Shown here piece by piece: positions 49,517-58,801 of a DNA stretch of 64,000 nt. Below the pieces are notes generated by a model. The model was not told the origin of the DNA. It did no database searches and was given only the letters and a program-made list of their open reading frames with translations. This DNA is from Haloarcula limicola (GTDB taxonomy: Archaea; Halobacteriota; Halobacteria; Halobacteriales; Haloarculaceae): contig NZ_WRXM01000003.1 in assembly GCF_010119205.1 (NCBI RefSeq), positions 62,001-126,000 of the forward strand, written 5' to 3'. Within the stretch, counting starts at the first letter, position 1. Every line of letters starts with the position of its first letter. The position numbers and the translations under genes were made by a program.

Positions 49517-51043
49517 ATGGAACGTGATAGTCGCGGCTCCAGTACGGCTAGTCGAAGAAGCGCGCTCTCCCGGCGGCAGTTCGTCGCGACGGTGGGCGCA
49601 TCGGGACTCACGGTCGGACTGGCAGGCTGTTCGAATACCGGTAGTGGTGGCGATGGCGGCGACGGCGGCGGTGACGGTAACAGCGGCGGCGGAACGTCCA
49701 CGGAAGACCTCGAGTACAACGGCGAAGACGTCACCGTCGAGTACAGCACAGCGCCGCTGTTCGGCAACGTCGCCGACATGCTGAAAGAGACGCTGTACGA
49801 GGTCGGACTGCCGGAGAGCATCGACGTCAACTTCTCCACGACGGTATGGGGGGCCGACGACCTGCAGTCCCGGTACAACCAGATACTCTCGGCCGGTCGC
49901 GCGACGCCGGACATGATGCTCACGAACTTCTCGTACACGCCCTACTTCGCGCCGCGGGAGTGGCTGCTCGACCTCTCGGAGGTCCTCGGCGACGAGAAGA
50001 TGAACGCCCTCGAGAACGACTACTCGCAGGTGATGGTCGACTCGATGACGTGGGAGGGCGGCCTGTACGGCATCCCGCAGTTCATCGACATCCCTACCAT
50101 CCAGTACCGGAAGGACCTCGTGAAAGAGGCCGGCTACGACCCCGAGGGCGAGAACTGGGCCACGGAGCCGATGAAATGGAACCGGTTCGCGAAGGTCGTC
50201 GCCGACACCAAGGAACAAGCGGGCACCGACGACGGCTACACCGTGGCGCTCAACCAGCGTAACATCGGTTCCATCGCCGGATACGAGCAGCTGGTGACCA
50301 ACGGGGGCAACTACTTCGGCGACATGTCGAACCAGAACGGTCCCGTCGGCGATCGGCCGGTTACCATCAACGAGGAGCAGACTATCCGGACGCTCCGACA
50401 GCTCCGGACGTTCATGTACGGGAGCGAGGACGAGTACGCCATCGAGGGGCTCTCGGGGAACATCACGCCCACCGAGGCGCTCGGCTGGGACACCAACCCG
50501 TCCATGGAGTCGTTCTCGGCCGGCGAGGCCGTGGCTCACCGGAACTGGTCGTTCGCCATTGCCGACTACGGCGCGGAGGAGAACTTCGGCGACAGCCTCG
50601 GTGTGATGCCGTATCCGTACGGGACGAGCGAGGACGAGGCCCCCTACGAGGGAACCGGCGGTTCCAACGCCAAACTGGGCGGCTGGCACCTCTCGATAAA
50701 TCCGAACACGGAACGCCTCGCCGCGACGGTGGAAGTCATCAACGCCATGACGACCGACGAGTTCTACATGACCATCTTCGAGGAGCTGGGGTCGACGCCG
50801 CCGAAGCCGGGACTGCTGGAGAGCGACCGCGCACAGCAGATCGACGTGATGAACCGGTACCTCGATACGCTGCAGTATCAGGCACAGAACCAGTTCGCCC
50901 CGCCGCTGGTGGCCGTCTGGAGCGCCGAGAAATCGGCCATCGGCGAGCAGTTCCTGGCGTGTCTCAAGCGGGAGAAGTCGCCGACGGAGGCGGCCAAAGC
51001 CGCGCAGAACCAAGTTGAGCAGATAGAAAACCAGGAGGGGTGA
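49517..51043 (+). CDS. ABC sugar importer, Tat-exported solute-binding lipoprotein
   Basis: A 508-residue extracellular solute-binding protein (family 1). The signal SRRQFVATVGASGLTVGLAG-CSN is a Tat signal with lipobox cysteine near residue 38. A Gly/Asp/Ser linker follows. The mature domain has VEYSTAPLFGNVADMLKETL, LLDLSEVLGDEKMNALENDY, YGIPQFIDIPTIQYRKDLVK and GGWHLSINPNTERLAATVEV, the pattern of oligosaccharide-binding proteins. It captures the sugar outside the membrane for the permeases encoded downstream. A hairpin 2-18 bases after the stop separates it from the permease genes. Confidence 0.88.
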   Translation: MERDSRGSSTASRRSALSRRQFVATVGASGLTVGLAGCSNTGSGGDGGDGGGDGNSGGGTSTEDLEYNGEDVTVEYSTAPLFGNVADMLKETLYEVGLPESIDVNFSTTVWGADDLQSRYNQILSAGRATPDMMLTNFSYTPYFAPREWLLDLSEVLGDEKMNALENDYSQVMVDSMTWEGGLYGIPQFIDIPTIQYRKDLVKEAGYDPEGENWATEPMKWNRFAKVVADTKEQAGTDDGYTVALNQRNIGSIAGYEQLVTNGGNYFGDMSNQNGPVGDRPVTINEEQTIRTLRQLRTFMYGSEDEYAIEGLSGNITPTEALGWDTNPSMESFSAGEAVAHRNWSFAIADYGAEENFGDSLGVMPYPYGTSEDEAPYEGTGGSNAKLGGWHLSINPNTERLAATVEVINAMTTDEFYMTIFEELGSTPPKPGLLESDRAQQIDVMNRYLDTLQYQAQNQFAPPLVAVWSAEKSAIGEQFLACLKREKSPTEAAKAAQNQVEQIENQEG

Positions 51044-51044
51044 G

Positions 51045-51061
51045 ACGGCCGTCGAGGCCGT
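51045..51061 (+). terminator. Hairpin between binding-protein and permease genes
   Basis: ACGGCC (51045-51050) and GGCCGT (51056-51061) form a 6-bp stem with a 5-base loop, followed by TTT. It starts one base after the stop of the binding-protein gene. Such structures often cause partial termination or protect the upstream mRNA, giving more binding protein than permease. Confidence 0.4.
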
Positions 51062-51136
51062 TTCGGACCGGCAACCGGACCGACAACTATCGTAAACTAC
51101 TAACCGATTGGCTTGGTCAAGCTTAGCACACACAAC

Positions 51137-52087
51137 ATGTTACAAATAGTCCAACAGGCGGTATCGCCGATCTTCCTCAAGATCGAGCAGTTGGACGAGG
51201 AGAAGTACGGGTACCTCCTGGTCGCCCCAGTGTTCCTGGTACTCTCGGTGCTGGCGTTCTATCCGCTGCTCCGAACGCTGTTCTTCTCGTTCCACGACGA
51301 CTCACTCACCGGCGTGAGCCCCATCGGCGAGTTCGCCGGCCTCGACAACTACGTCCAACTCGTCACCGGCCAGATGAACGTCATCCTGAGCTACCCTTTC
51401 CTCAGCCTCCAAGAACCCTTCTCCAGCGCGCTTCCGGTCACGCTCCTCATCACGGGCGTCAGCGTCGCTGTCGGGACGATCATGGGACTGGGGATGGCGA
51501 TTATCCTCAACAAGGAGTTCCGCGGCCGGGCACTCGCCCGGACCATCGTCATCCTGCCGTGGTCGATTCCCATCGTCATCCAGGGGATGATGTTCTACCT
51601 GCTGTTCCAGCCGTCGATCAGCTTCCTGGTCGAACCGCTGGCGTCGCTCGGGATCTTCTCGGGGAACCCGCTGGTGAGTAGTCAGGACTCGACGCTCATC
51701 ATCATCCTCATCGACATCTGGCGGAAGATCCCGTTCATCGCGCTCATCATCATGGCCGGGCTCGCCAGCATCAACCAGAATCTCTACGACGTGGCGAAGG
51801 TCGCGGGCGCGTCGAAGTGGCAGCAGTTCCGCTACATCACGCTACCGCTGGTCAAGCCGGTGCTGTTCATCGGGATGATCTTCTACACCATCAGCTCGAT
51901 GAAGGTCTACGGGATCGTCGAGGCGTCGGCCGGGTGTAGCACGGTGCCGACGCTCACCTGTCTGGTGGTCTCGACGTTCAGACAGCAGCGCTGGCCGACC
52001 GCGTCGGCGATCGCGTTCCTGTCCGCGCTGATCATCGCCGTCGTCGTCATGGTGTACGTCCTGCGGTTCAGGGAGGCCAGAGAATGA
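51137..52087 (+). CDS. ABC sugar importer, permease 1 (MalF type)
   Basis: A 316-residue membrane protein with six or seven helices. It has LLVAPVFLVLSVLAFYPLLR, the typical first helix of sugar permeases, then a periplasmic loop. The EAA loop is ASINQNLYDVAKVAGASKWQ (EAA-x3-G-like), which contacts the ATPase. The ATG at 51137 is used; an upstream TTG is less likely. The last codons overlap permease 2 (ATGA at 52084-52087). It forms the channel with permease 2. Confidence 0.87.
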   Translation: MLQIVQQAVSPIFLKIEQLDEEKYGYLLVAPVFLVLSVLAFYPLLRTLFFSFHDDSLTGVSPIGEFAGLDNYVQLVTGQMNVILSYPFLSLQEPFSSALPVTLLITGVSVAVGTIMGLGMAIILNKEFRGRALARTIVILPWSIPIVIQGMMFYLLFQPSISFLVEPLASLGIFSGNPLVSSQDSTLIIILIDIWRKIPFIALIIMAGLASINQNLYDVAKVAGASKWQQFRYITLPLVKPVLFIGMIFYTISSMKVYGIVEASAGCSTVPTLTCLVVSTFRQQRWPTASAIAFLSALIIAVVVMVYVLRFREARE

Positions 52088-52995
52088 GTAACGAGGAATA
52101 CTCCGGAACGCTGGGTCGGATCGTCGAGTACGCGGTCCACAACGCGACCGACGTCTACCGACTGGGCTTCTACGTCGGGCTGACGTCGTTCATCATGATC
52201 ACGCTGTTCCCGTTCTACTGGCTGCTGGTGCTGGCGGTGACGCCGAGCGACCAGCTCTACCAGATGGGCGTGCTGCCGGAGTCGTTCAATCCGAACGTGT
52301 TCATCACCGTCTTCCAGCAGTACCCGCTTCACCACTACATCTTCAACAGCGTCGTGCTCGCGTCGATCACGGTGGTCGTCTGCATCACCCTGGGCAGCCT
52401 GGCGGGCTACGCCTTCGGTCGCGTCGACTTCCCGTTCAAGGGCCCGCTCCTGCTCGTGTTGCTGGCCATCTCGTACTTCCCGGGGATCGCGTTCCTCATC
52501 CCGCTCTTCGAGCTGCTCACCGGGTCGGTGAGCGTGCTCGGCGTCTCCTCGCCGGACCTCTACAACACGCCGTGGGGGATGGTGTTCCCGTTCACGATGC
52601 TCAGTCTCCCCATCACCATCTTCATCCTCACGACGTTCTACGAGCAGATCCCCGACGGACTGGAGGACGCCGCACGCGTTGAGGGGACGACTCGCCTCGG
52701 CGCGCTGTTCCGCGTCATCATGCCCCTCTCGGCACCGGGCGTGGTGACCGCGGCCATCATCGTCTTCATCGGCGTCTACCGGGAGTTCTTCTTCTCGTTC
52801 ATCATGACCGATGGCTCGCCGGGGAACTGGGCCGTCCTAGTGTACGGGATCCTGAACTTCCAGCAGCAGTACACCACGCAGTACAACCTGATGGCGGCCG
52901 CGAGCCTCATGGGGATTATCCCCATCGCGGTGCTCGTCATCTTCGCGCAGGACCACATCGTCCGGGGCCTGACCTCGGGCGGCCTCAAGGAGTGA
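52084..52995 (+). CDS. ABC sugar importer, permease 2 (MalG type)
   Basis: A 303-residue MalG-type permease: FIMITLFPFYWLLVLAVTPS, SVVLASITVVVCITLGSLAG-YAFGR and the EAA loop DGLEDAARVEGTTRLGALFR. It ends EDH-type VRGLTSGGLKE, the classical C-terminus of the family. Six helices are expected. Start overlaps permease 1 by four bases; the ATPase gene follows six bases after its stop. Confidence 0.9.
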   Translation: MSNEEYSGTLGRIVEYAVHNATDVYRLGFYVGLTSFIMITLFPFYWLLVLAVTPSDQLYQMGVLPESFNPNVFITVFQQYPLHHYIFNSVVLASITVVVCITLGSLAGYAFGRVDFPFKGPLLLVLLAISYFPGIAFLIPLFELLTGSVSVLGVSSPDLYNTPWGMVFPFTMLSLPITIFILTTFYEQIPDGLEDAARVEGTTRLGALFRVIMPLSAPGVVTAAIIVFIGVYREFFFSFIMTDGSPGNWAVLVYGILNFQQQYTTQYNLMAAASLMGIIPIAVLVIFAQDHIVRGLTSGGLKE

Positions 52996-53001
52996 TACAA
53001 C

Positions 53002-54165
53002 ATGGGACAAGTCAACCTCACCGACGTTCGCAAAGAGTACGAAGACGTAGTGGCAGTCGAAGGCATGGACCTCACCATCGAGGACGACGAGTTCGTCTGT
53101 CTGGTCGGTCCGTCGGGCTGTGGCAAGTCGACCACGCTCGAGACCATCGCCGGTCTCACTATGCCCACGGACGGAACAGTGGAGATAGCCGGCCTCGACG
53201 TGACCGATAAGCCGCCGAAGGATAGAGAGATCGCGATGGTGTTCCAGAACATCGCGCTGTTCCCGCACATGGACGTCTACGAGAACATCTCCTTCGGCCT
53301 CCGGCTCCGCAACTACGACGACGACGAGATCGACCGGCGCGTCGAGCGGGCCGTCGAGATCGTCCAACTGGAGGGGATGCTCGACAGGAGTCCGGACGAG
53401 CTCTCGGGCGGCCAGCAACAGCGCGTGGGCATCGCGCGCGCCATCGTGCGCCAGCCCGAGGTGTTCCTGATGGACGAGCCGTTGGCGAACTTAGACGCCA
53501 AGCTCCGCGTGTCGATGCGGACCGAGATCCAGCGCCTCCAGAAGGAACTCGGCATCACGACGGTGTACGTCACCCACGATCAGGAGGAGGCGATGACGAT
53601 GTCAGACCGCATCGCGGTCATCAACGACGGCGAACTCCAGCAGTGCTCGCCGCCGCTGGTCTGTTACAACCAGCCGGCCAACACCTTCGTCGCGCAGTTC
53701 ATCGGGAGCCCCTCGATGAACCTCTTCGACGGCGAGGTCGATGGCGACGAACTCGACGTGGGCGACTTCCGGGCCGAGTTCGACACCGTCGGAACTGGTC
53801 TCCACGACGGCGACGCGGTCCGGGTCGGCGTCCGCCCGGAGGACATCTACCTCGCGGATGACGCCGACAACGTGCCGCACCCGAGCGACCCCGTCAGAGT
53901 GTCGGTGGACGTGCTCGAACCCGTCGGCGACCAGACGTACGCCTACATGCTGGTCGAGGACGCGGTGGGCGACAGCGACGATCCGACGGAGGTGCTCGCC
54001 AGCCTCGACCCGGACCGGGACATCGAAGAGCAGTCCACCGTCGAGGTGGTCTTCTCGCGCGACGACGTCCACCTGTTCGACGCGGCGACGGGCGACGCCG
54101 TCACGCACAGCCTCGTCGACCGGACCGGTGTCGGCGACGATTCGACCGCACGGGGGGAGAGCTGA
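53002..54165 (+). CDS. ABC sugar importer, ATPase (UgpC/MsmX type)
   Basis: A 387-residue ATPase. The Walker A motif is GPSGCGKST, the Q-loop in VFQNIALFPHM, the ABC signature LSGGQQQR, Walker B VFLMDEPLANLDAKLR and the switch His in VYVTHDQEEAMT. The C-terminal 130 residues are the TOBE/regulatory domain (MNLFDGEVDGDELDVG, GVRPEDIYL) found in sugar ATPases such as UgpC and MsmX, which can serve several importers. It lies in the same operon as the permeases. Confidence 0.93.
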   Translation: MGQVNLTDVRKEYEDVVAVEGMDLTIEDDEFVCLVGPSGCGKSTTLETIAGLTMPTDGTVEIAGLDVTDKPPKDREIAMVFQNIALFPHMDVYENISFGLRLRNYDDDEIDRRVERAVEIVQLEGMLDRSPDELSGGQQQRVGIARAIVRQPEVFLMDEPLANLDAKLRVSMRTEIQRLQKELGITTVYVTHDQEEAMTMSDRIAVINDGELQQCSPPLVCYNQPANTFVAQFIGSPSMNLFDGEVDGDELDVGDFRAEFDTVGTGLHDGDAVRVGVRPEDIYLADDADNVPHPSDPVRVSVDVLEPVGDQTYAYMLVEDAVGDSDDPTEVLASLDPDRDIEEQSTVEVVFSRDDVHLFDAATGDAVTHSLVDRTGVGDDSTARGES

Positions 54166-54166
54166 G

Positions 54167-54331
54167 ATGGTCACTCCGCTCGGCGTGGGATACATCGTCG
54201 CCGTGACGGTGCTGTTCTTCCTCTGGATATACGGGCTCGTCTCGCTGTACTTCGACGTCCGCCACAAGTTCCTGCCCCGGCTCTACTCGTGGCTGCGACA
54301 GCGCCGTGCCGATCCGCGCCACCTCATGTAG
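54167..54331 (+). CDS. 54-residue membrane protein at the end of the importer operon
   Basis: A small protein starting two bases after the ATPase stop. MVTPLGVGYIVAVTVLFFLW, IYGLVSLYFDVRHKFLPRLY and SWLRQRRADPRHLM show one membrane helix with a basic tail. No family is recognised. The tight spacing argues that it is real and perhaps an accessory subunit of the importer. Confidence 0.55.
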   Translation: MVTPLGVGYIVAVTVLFFLWIYGLVSLYFDVRHKFLPRLYSWLRQRRADPRHLM

Positions 54332-54440
54332 CGGTCCCGCCGCCGTCTCGCCCGCTTTTCGCTTTCTTTCTCCAGATTCGTTATAAACTCGTACGATTTT
54401 TCAACAAAAACCATAACATACCAGCACTTCAAGGAATTTT

Positions 54441-54458
54441 CGACGCCGTGAGGCGTCG
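54441..54458 (+). promoter_or_regulatory. Hairpin CGACGCCGTGAGGCGTCG before the second beta-helix gene
   Basis: A 7-bp perfect stem with a GTGA loop ends nine bases before the ATG at 54468. It could be an operator or an RNA structure occluding the start. The preceding 80 bases are AT-rich with TATA-like GTTATAAAC (54380-54388). Confidence 0.4.
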
Positions 54459-54467
54459 TAGCACACC

Positions 54468-56522
54468 ATGAGCGACGAATACGATAGCGACGAGCAGCGC
54501 GACGCGCGTACAGGATCGAGCGACTTCGCACTCAGCCGCCGGGACGTGATGAGCGCCGTCGGGAGCGTCAGCCTCGGCGGCGCGTTCGCCGGGTCGGCGA
54601 ACGCCCAAGCGAACGGTGAGGGCGGTCGAGGCGGCGTCGGGAACCAACCGTGGTACGAGTGGGAAGCGAACGTAGATGCCGGCGATAACTGCCTCTGGAA
54701 CCTCAACAGCGTAGACGTCGACCACGTCCACACCGACGCCCGCGCGGCGGAGGTCGTCGTCTGGCGCGACGACGAGGGCACGTACCACGCCGACGGGGAG
54801 GCCGGCGTCGTCGCCAGCGGCGAGGAGCTAATGGGCGTCGTCCAGGCCGCGGTGGACAGCCTGAGCGACGACCGGAGCGTCAAAGAGCGCGTCCTCGTGG
54901 CCGACTCGGGGACGGTCAGCGCCGACGACGAGGTGACGGGCGTCGACCTGCCCAGTCACACTGTCGTCGACGTCGCGGGCACGATAACGGTCGAAGACGA
55001 CGCCGAGGCCGGCGACCTGTTCTCGGCCACGGGCGCGGAGAACGTCGAGATACCGCGGCTTACGGTCGAAGGACCGGCCAGCAGGGCGGTCTTCATGGAC
55101 GACTGTAGTGAGGTCCGCATCGGCCGCCTGTGGATAGAGGGCGTCACGGTACAGGGCGTCCGGATTCAGGGCGGGACCAAGGACGTCCAGATAGACACCG
55201 TCTACCTCGAAGATACCGGTCACCACGGGGTCGAGACGTACGACGTGACCCGCATCCAGATCGGGCAGGTCATCGGCGTCGATCCGGGCAGTTCCGTGGT
55301 GCTGCTCAACCAGACGTTCGACGCGACGGTGGGACAGGTCGTCGGGGAGAACCCCAAGTTCGACTACGCCACGTTCCGCCTGGCCAACGGCTGCCGGAAC
55401 GTCACGTGCGGGCAGGTGGTGAGCCGCGGCGGCGTCCGCGGCGTCTCCATCATTACCGGGACCCGCGACGTGACTGTGGGCGAAGTCAACATTCACGGCG
55501 GCCGGAAGGCGGGGATGCTCCTCGTCGACGTTCGGAATATCAACATCCTCGGGGGCGTCATCAAGAACGTCGACGGTCCCGGCGTCAACATCTGGTCGCT
55601 CGGCCTGCAGGGGACCACCTCGGAGATAAACGAGGGCATCACGCTGAGCAACCTGCGCATCACCGACGAGCGACCGGAGGGCGAGCGACGGCAGACGTGG
55701 GCCATCAGCGAGGACGGCGCGTGTCTCAACAACCGCTTCATCGACAACGACGTCCGGGGCGGCGGCACCGAGGGCCGCATCGACGTGGCCTCCGAGACGA
55801 CGGTGGTCGACCGGAACTCGGGCGGCGGCCTTGACTCGGGAACGGTGACGCTCACGTCCGGGTCGCCGGCCGCGCGCGTCGAGGGCGTGACGGCCGACGA
55901 ACTGTCGTCGCTCGAACTCAGAGCGCAACCGCTCGACGCGCCGGACGCCGCGTTCGCGTGGGAGCACTACTTCGAGTGGACCGGCGACCAGTGGGACCTC
56001 GTCGTCGAGTGGCGGACCGACCCCGGGACGTCGCTGACGCTCGAATACATCGTCGACCGGCCGCAGGCGACGACCGACCGCGAGTTCGACCGCGAGGCAG
56101 TCTGGGAGGAGTCCGTTGCGACGGTCGAACCCGGTACCTACCGCATCGTCAACGCCAACAGCGGCAAGGTGCTCGAAGTGGCCAACGGGTCGACGTCGGT
56201 CGGGGCGAACGTCCAGCAGGGGACGTGGAACGACGAGCCCTCCCAGCGGTGGACCGTCACCGGCGGCGGGGAGGACTGGCGGGTCACCGCCCAGCGGATC
56301 GAACCCGAACACAGCAGCCTGGCGCTGGACGAGAGCGGCGAGAACGCCGTACAGGGCCCCGGCCGGGAGTTCACGCTCGAACGCTACGAGAACGGCCACC
56401 AGATAAAGACCGGCGACGGCCGGTTCCAGGTCGCCGACGCCTCGCTGGAAGACGGCGCGAACGTCGTCGAGGGCGAGTGGGAGGGCGGCGCGAACCAGAT
56501 CTGGCTGTTCGAGCGCTTGTAG
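54468..56522 (+). CDS. Tat-exported beta-helix protein with ricin-type C-terminal domain
   Basis: A 684-residue exported protein. The Tat signal is at about 20-47 (LSRRDVMSAVGSVSLGGAFA). It is followed by GVGNQPWYEWEANVDAGDN, the same NQPWY motif as in the protein at 47307. The centre (about 130-450) is a beta-helix with repeats such as VQGVRIQGGTKDVQIDTVYL, GVRGVSIITGTRDVTVGEVN and ILGGVIKNVDGPGVN. The C-terminal 130 residues are a ricin B-lectin/CBM13-type domain (TYRIVNANSGKVLEVANGST, QGTWNDEPSQRWTVTGGG). It likely degrades or binds the polysaccharide outside the cell. No catalytic motif can be named. Confidence 0.75.
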   Translation: MSDEYDSDEQRDARTGSSDFALSRRDVMSAVGSVSLGGAFAGSANAQANGEGGRGGVGNQPWYEWEANVDAGDNCLWNLNSVDVDHVHTDARAAEVVVWRDDEGTYHADGEAGVVASGEELMGVVQAAVDSLSDDRSVKERVLVADSGTVSADDEVTGVDLPSHTVVDVAGTITVEDDAEAGDLFSATGAENVEIPRLTVEGPASRAVFMDDCSEVRIGRLWIEGVTVQGVRIQGGTKDVQIDTVYLEDTGHHGVETYDVTRIQIGQVIGVDPGSSVVLLNQTFDATVGQVVGENPKFDYATFRLANGCRNVTCGQVVSRGGVRGVSIITGTRDVTVGEVNIHGGRKAGMLLVDVRNINILGGVIKNVDGPGVNIWSLGLQGTTSEINEGITLSNLRITDERPEGERRQTWAISEDGACLNNRFIDNDVRGGGTEGRIDVASETTVVDRNSGGGLDSGTVTLTSGSPAARVEGVTADELSSLELRAQPLDAPDAAFAWEHYFEWTGDQWDLVVEWRTDPGTSLTLEYIVDRPQATTDREFDREAVWEESVATVEPGTYRIVNANSGKVLEVANGSTSVGANVQQGTWNDEPSQRWTVTGGGEDWRVTAQRIEPEHSSLALDESGENAVQGPGREFTLERYENGHQIKTGDGRFQVADASLEDGANVVEGEWEGGANQIWLFERL

Positions 56523-56603
56523 CGGGACCGACTCGCCGAGGTTCCGCGGCAGATTTGGCGACCATCCGAAGGAAATATGGTGGTCGCCGGCGAGTCGTTT
56601 CGT

Positions 56604-57413
56604 ATGAGCGACCTACCAGCCATAGGCCTCGGTACGTGGCAGAACACCGACCCGGAGACGTGCGCACAGAGCGTGCGGACGGCGCTCGAAGCCGGGTACA
56701 GACACATCGACACGGCGCAGTACTACGGTAACGAGGAAGCGGTCGGTGAGGGCATCGCCCGCGCCGACGTCCCCCGCGAGGAGGTCTTCGTCGGCTCGAA
56801 GGTCCACGCCGAGAAGTTCGGCCTCGCACACGACGAAGTCATCGAGGGCTTGGAGGTCACGCTCGACCGCCTGAACCTCGACTACCTCGACCTGCTGTAC
56901 GTCCACTGGCCGGTCGGCAACTACGACGCCGCCGAGACGATGCCGGCCTTCGACGAGCTCGTCGACCGCGAGCTTATCGACCACGTCGGCGTCTGTAACT
57001 TCGGCGTCGACTTACTCGACGAAGCGATGGACCACCTGGAGTCGCCGCTGTTCGCTCACCAGGCCGAGACCCACCCGCTGTTACAGCAGGACGAACTCGT
57101 CGGCCACGCGCAGGACAACGACTACCACCACATCGCGTACTCCCCGCTCGCCCGCGGCAACGTCTTCGACATTTCCGAAATCACGGATATCGCCGAGAAA
57201 CACGGCGTCAGCGCGTCGCAGGTCAGCCTCGCGTGGCTCCTCTCCCGGGAGAACGTCAGCGTCGTCCCGAAGGCGACGGGCGAGGACCACATCAGAGACA
57301 ACTTCGCCGCGAAAGACCTCGAACTCGACGACGAGGACGTCGAGGCGATACAGAACATCGAGCAGACTGAGCGATACGTCAGCCGCGACGGCGCGCCGTG
57401 GCTCGAAGCCTGA
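56604..57413 (+). CDS. Aldo/keto reductase
   Basis: A 269-residue AKR of the classical 5-type. Catalytic tetrad residues are visible: Asp and Tyr in HIDTAQYYGNE, Lys in VGSKVHAEKFG and His in LLYVHWPVGNYD. The cofactor region is HHIAYSPLARGNVFDI and VSVVPKATGEDHIRDN. It reduces sugar-derived aldehydes or ketones with NAD(P)H. In this locus it may act on uronates or keto sugars. The ATG at 56604 is chosen because the fold starts at LPAIGLGTWQ. It follows the ricin-type protein gene and is convergent with the Gfo/Idh gene. Confidence 0.88.
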   Translation: MSDLPAIGLGTWQNTDPETCAQSVRTALEAGYRHIDTAQYYGNEEAVGEGIARADVPREEVFVGSKVHAEKFGLAHDEVIEGLEVTLDRLNLDYLDLLYVHWPVGNYDAAETMPAFDELVDRELIDHVGVCNFGVDLLDEAMDHLESPLFAHQAETHPLLQQDELVGHAQDNDYHHIAYSPLARGNVFDISEITDIAEKHGVSASQVSLAWLLSRENVSVVPKATGEDHIRDNFAAKDLELDDEDVEAIQNIEQTERYVSRDGAPWLEA

Positions 57414-57514
57414 TCGGCGACTAGCGGACACCTATTTTCACGCGAGAAGTGGAGCCGACGTGGTCTCAGTGGTGTGAAGCCAGGTACAATACAGTGCCGT
57501 CGCGAAACGACCGA

Positions 57515-58612
57515 CTACCAGGACGTGATCGGGATCTCGCGCAGCGGTTTCGCCAGCGGCACGTCGACCGTCGAGCCGGTGTAATGCGAGAGGTAGAACC
57601 CGACGATGATCTCGAGCGACCGGGCGGCTTCGACGCCGGGCGAATAGTTCTCTCCGTCGCCGTTCAGGAGGTCCTGGATGTGTCTCGCCGCGTTGGCGAA
57701 CGACCGCTTGTAGTCGTCTTCCCACGTCCACGCGCCGTCGATGCCGGGCAGCGACTGTTCGACGTGCTCGCCGTCTTCGAGCGACCAGTACCGCCACTCG
57801 CCGTCGTCGTTGTTCAGGTACAGTTTCCCCTCGGTGCCGATGAAGTTCAGCGTCATCGAGGAGATGTCCCGGGGAATCGTGCAGTCGACGGTGACGAACG
57901 AGCCGTCGTCCATGACGACGTGGCCGCCCCCGCCGGCGTCGACGACGTCCTCCGCCGCGTCCAGCGAATCGACGGCCTCGTTCTCGCCGGTGATGTAGCC
58001 GCTCACCCGCTCCGCTCGGGCGTCTAAGAGATAGACGAGCGTGTCGAGGACGTGCGTGGAGTTTCGCATCAGTTCCATCCGATACTGCGTGCTCACCGAC
58101 TTCACCTCGCCGAGGAGGTTCTGCTCGTGGATGAGGTCGCGGAGGCGCTGGAGCTTGTCGGTAAAGCGGAACGAGTGATTGATGACGAGTTCGGTGTCCG
58201 TCTCCTCGCACACCTCGACCATCTCCTCGGCGGCGCTGACCTGCGAGGCGATGGGCTTCTCACACCAAATGACCGACGGATCGGCCGCCGACTGTGCGGC
58301 GTCGATCGCGTGTTCGTGGTGGAGGAACGACGGCGTGCAGACCGAGACGACGTCGAGGTCTTCGGCGTCGAGCATCGCCTCGTGGCCGACGTACTGGCGC
58401 TCCGACGGGATGTCCCACGCGCTGCCGAACGTCGAGAGCTTCTCCTCGTCGACGTCGGCGACCGCGACTAGCTCGATCTCGTCGGTGCTCTCGTATCCGC
58501 CGGCGTGGCTCGCGTCGATCTTCTCCGTGCCGATGGCCTCCTCGTCGTGCATCCCGAGGATACCCATGCCTGCGATACCGCCCGTGCCGATTACGCCTGC
58601 TCTATATGTCAT
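57515..58612 (-). CDS. Gfo/Idh/MocA-family oxidoreductase
   Basis: A 365-residue NAD(P)-dependent sugar oxidoreductase. The Rossmann motif is AGVIGTGGIAGMGILGM, the EKP motif is VIWCEKPIASQV, and TELVINHSFRFTDKLQRLRD follows. The C-terminal domain has MTLNFIGTEGKLYLNNDDGE. These enzymes oxidise or epimerise sugars, uronates and inositols. A substrate linked to the polysaccharide is likely. A TATA box (TTTATATA, 58731-58738) and a degenerate operator-like site (58718-58732) lie upstream. Confidence 0.85.
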   Translation of the reverse strand: MTYRAGVIGTGGIAGMGILGMHDEEAIGTEKIDASHAGGYESTDEIELVAVADVDEEKLSTFGSAWDIPSERQYVGHEAMLDAEDLDVVSVCTPSFLHHEHAIDAAQSAADPSVIWCEKPIASQVSAAEEMVEVCEETDTELVINHSFRFTDKLQRLRDLIHEQNLLGEVKSVSTQYRMELMRNSTHVLDTLVYLLDARAERVSGYITGENEAVDSLDAAEDVVDAGGGGHVVMDDGSFVTVDCTIPRDISSMTLNFIGTEGKLYLNNDDGEWRYWSLEDGEHVEQSLPGIDGAWTWEDDYKRSFANAARHIQDLLNGDGENYSPGVEAARSLEIIVGFYLSHYTGSTVDVPLAKPLREIPITSW

Positions 58613-58717
58613 ATGTGTGTTCGGACCCGCGGCTGGTCGCAGACGCGGCTCGTCGGCTATCCGCGACGCTGACGAGACGATCCGCTACCAGCGGCGGTCG
58701 ATTTCCGTGGGTAGTCA

Positions 58718-58738
58718 TTCAGTATCACGCTATATAAA
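58718..58738 (-). promoter_or_regulatory. Gfo/Idh gene promoter with degenerate operator
   Basis: On the minus strand, TTTATATA (58731-58738) is followed by a site that on the plus strand reads TTCAGTATCACGCTA (58718-58732). Its TTCAGTA arm equals that of the GH28 site, and the core GTATCAC is the reverse complement of the GTGATAC in the copy at 43627. The second arm matches poorly. Confidence 0.35.
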
Positions 58739-58801
58739 TGTTGGAGTGTACGCGGCGTTTGGCGGTGAGAAACCGGCGGAAGTCCGAGGACGAATGGAGC
58801 G

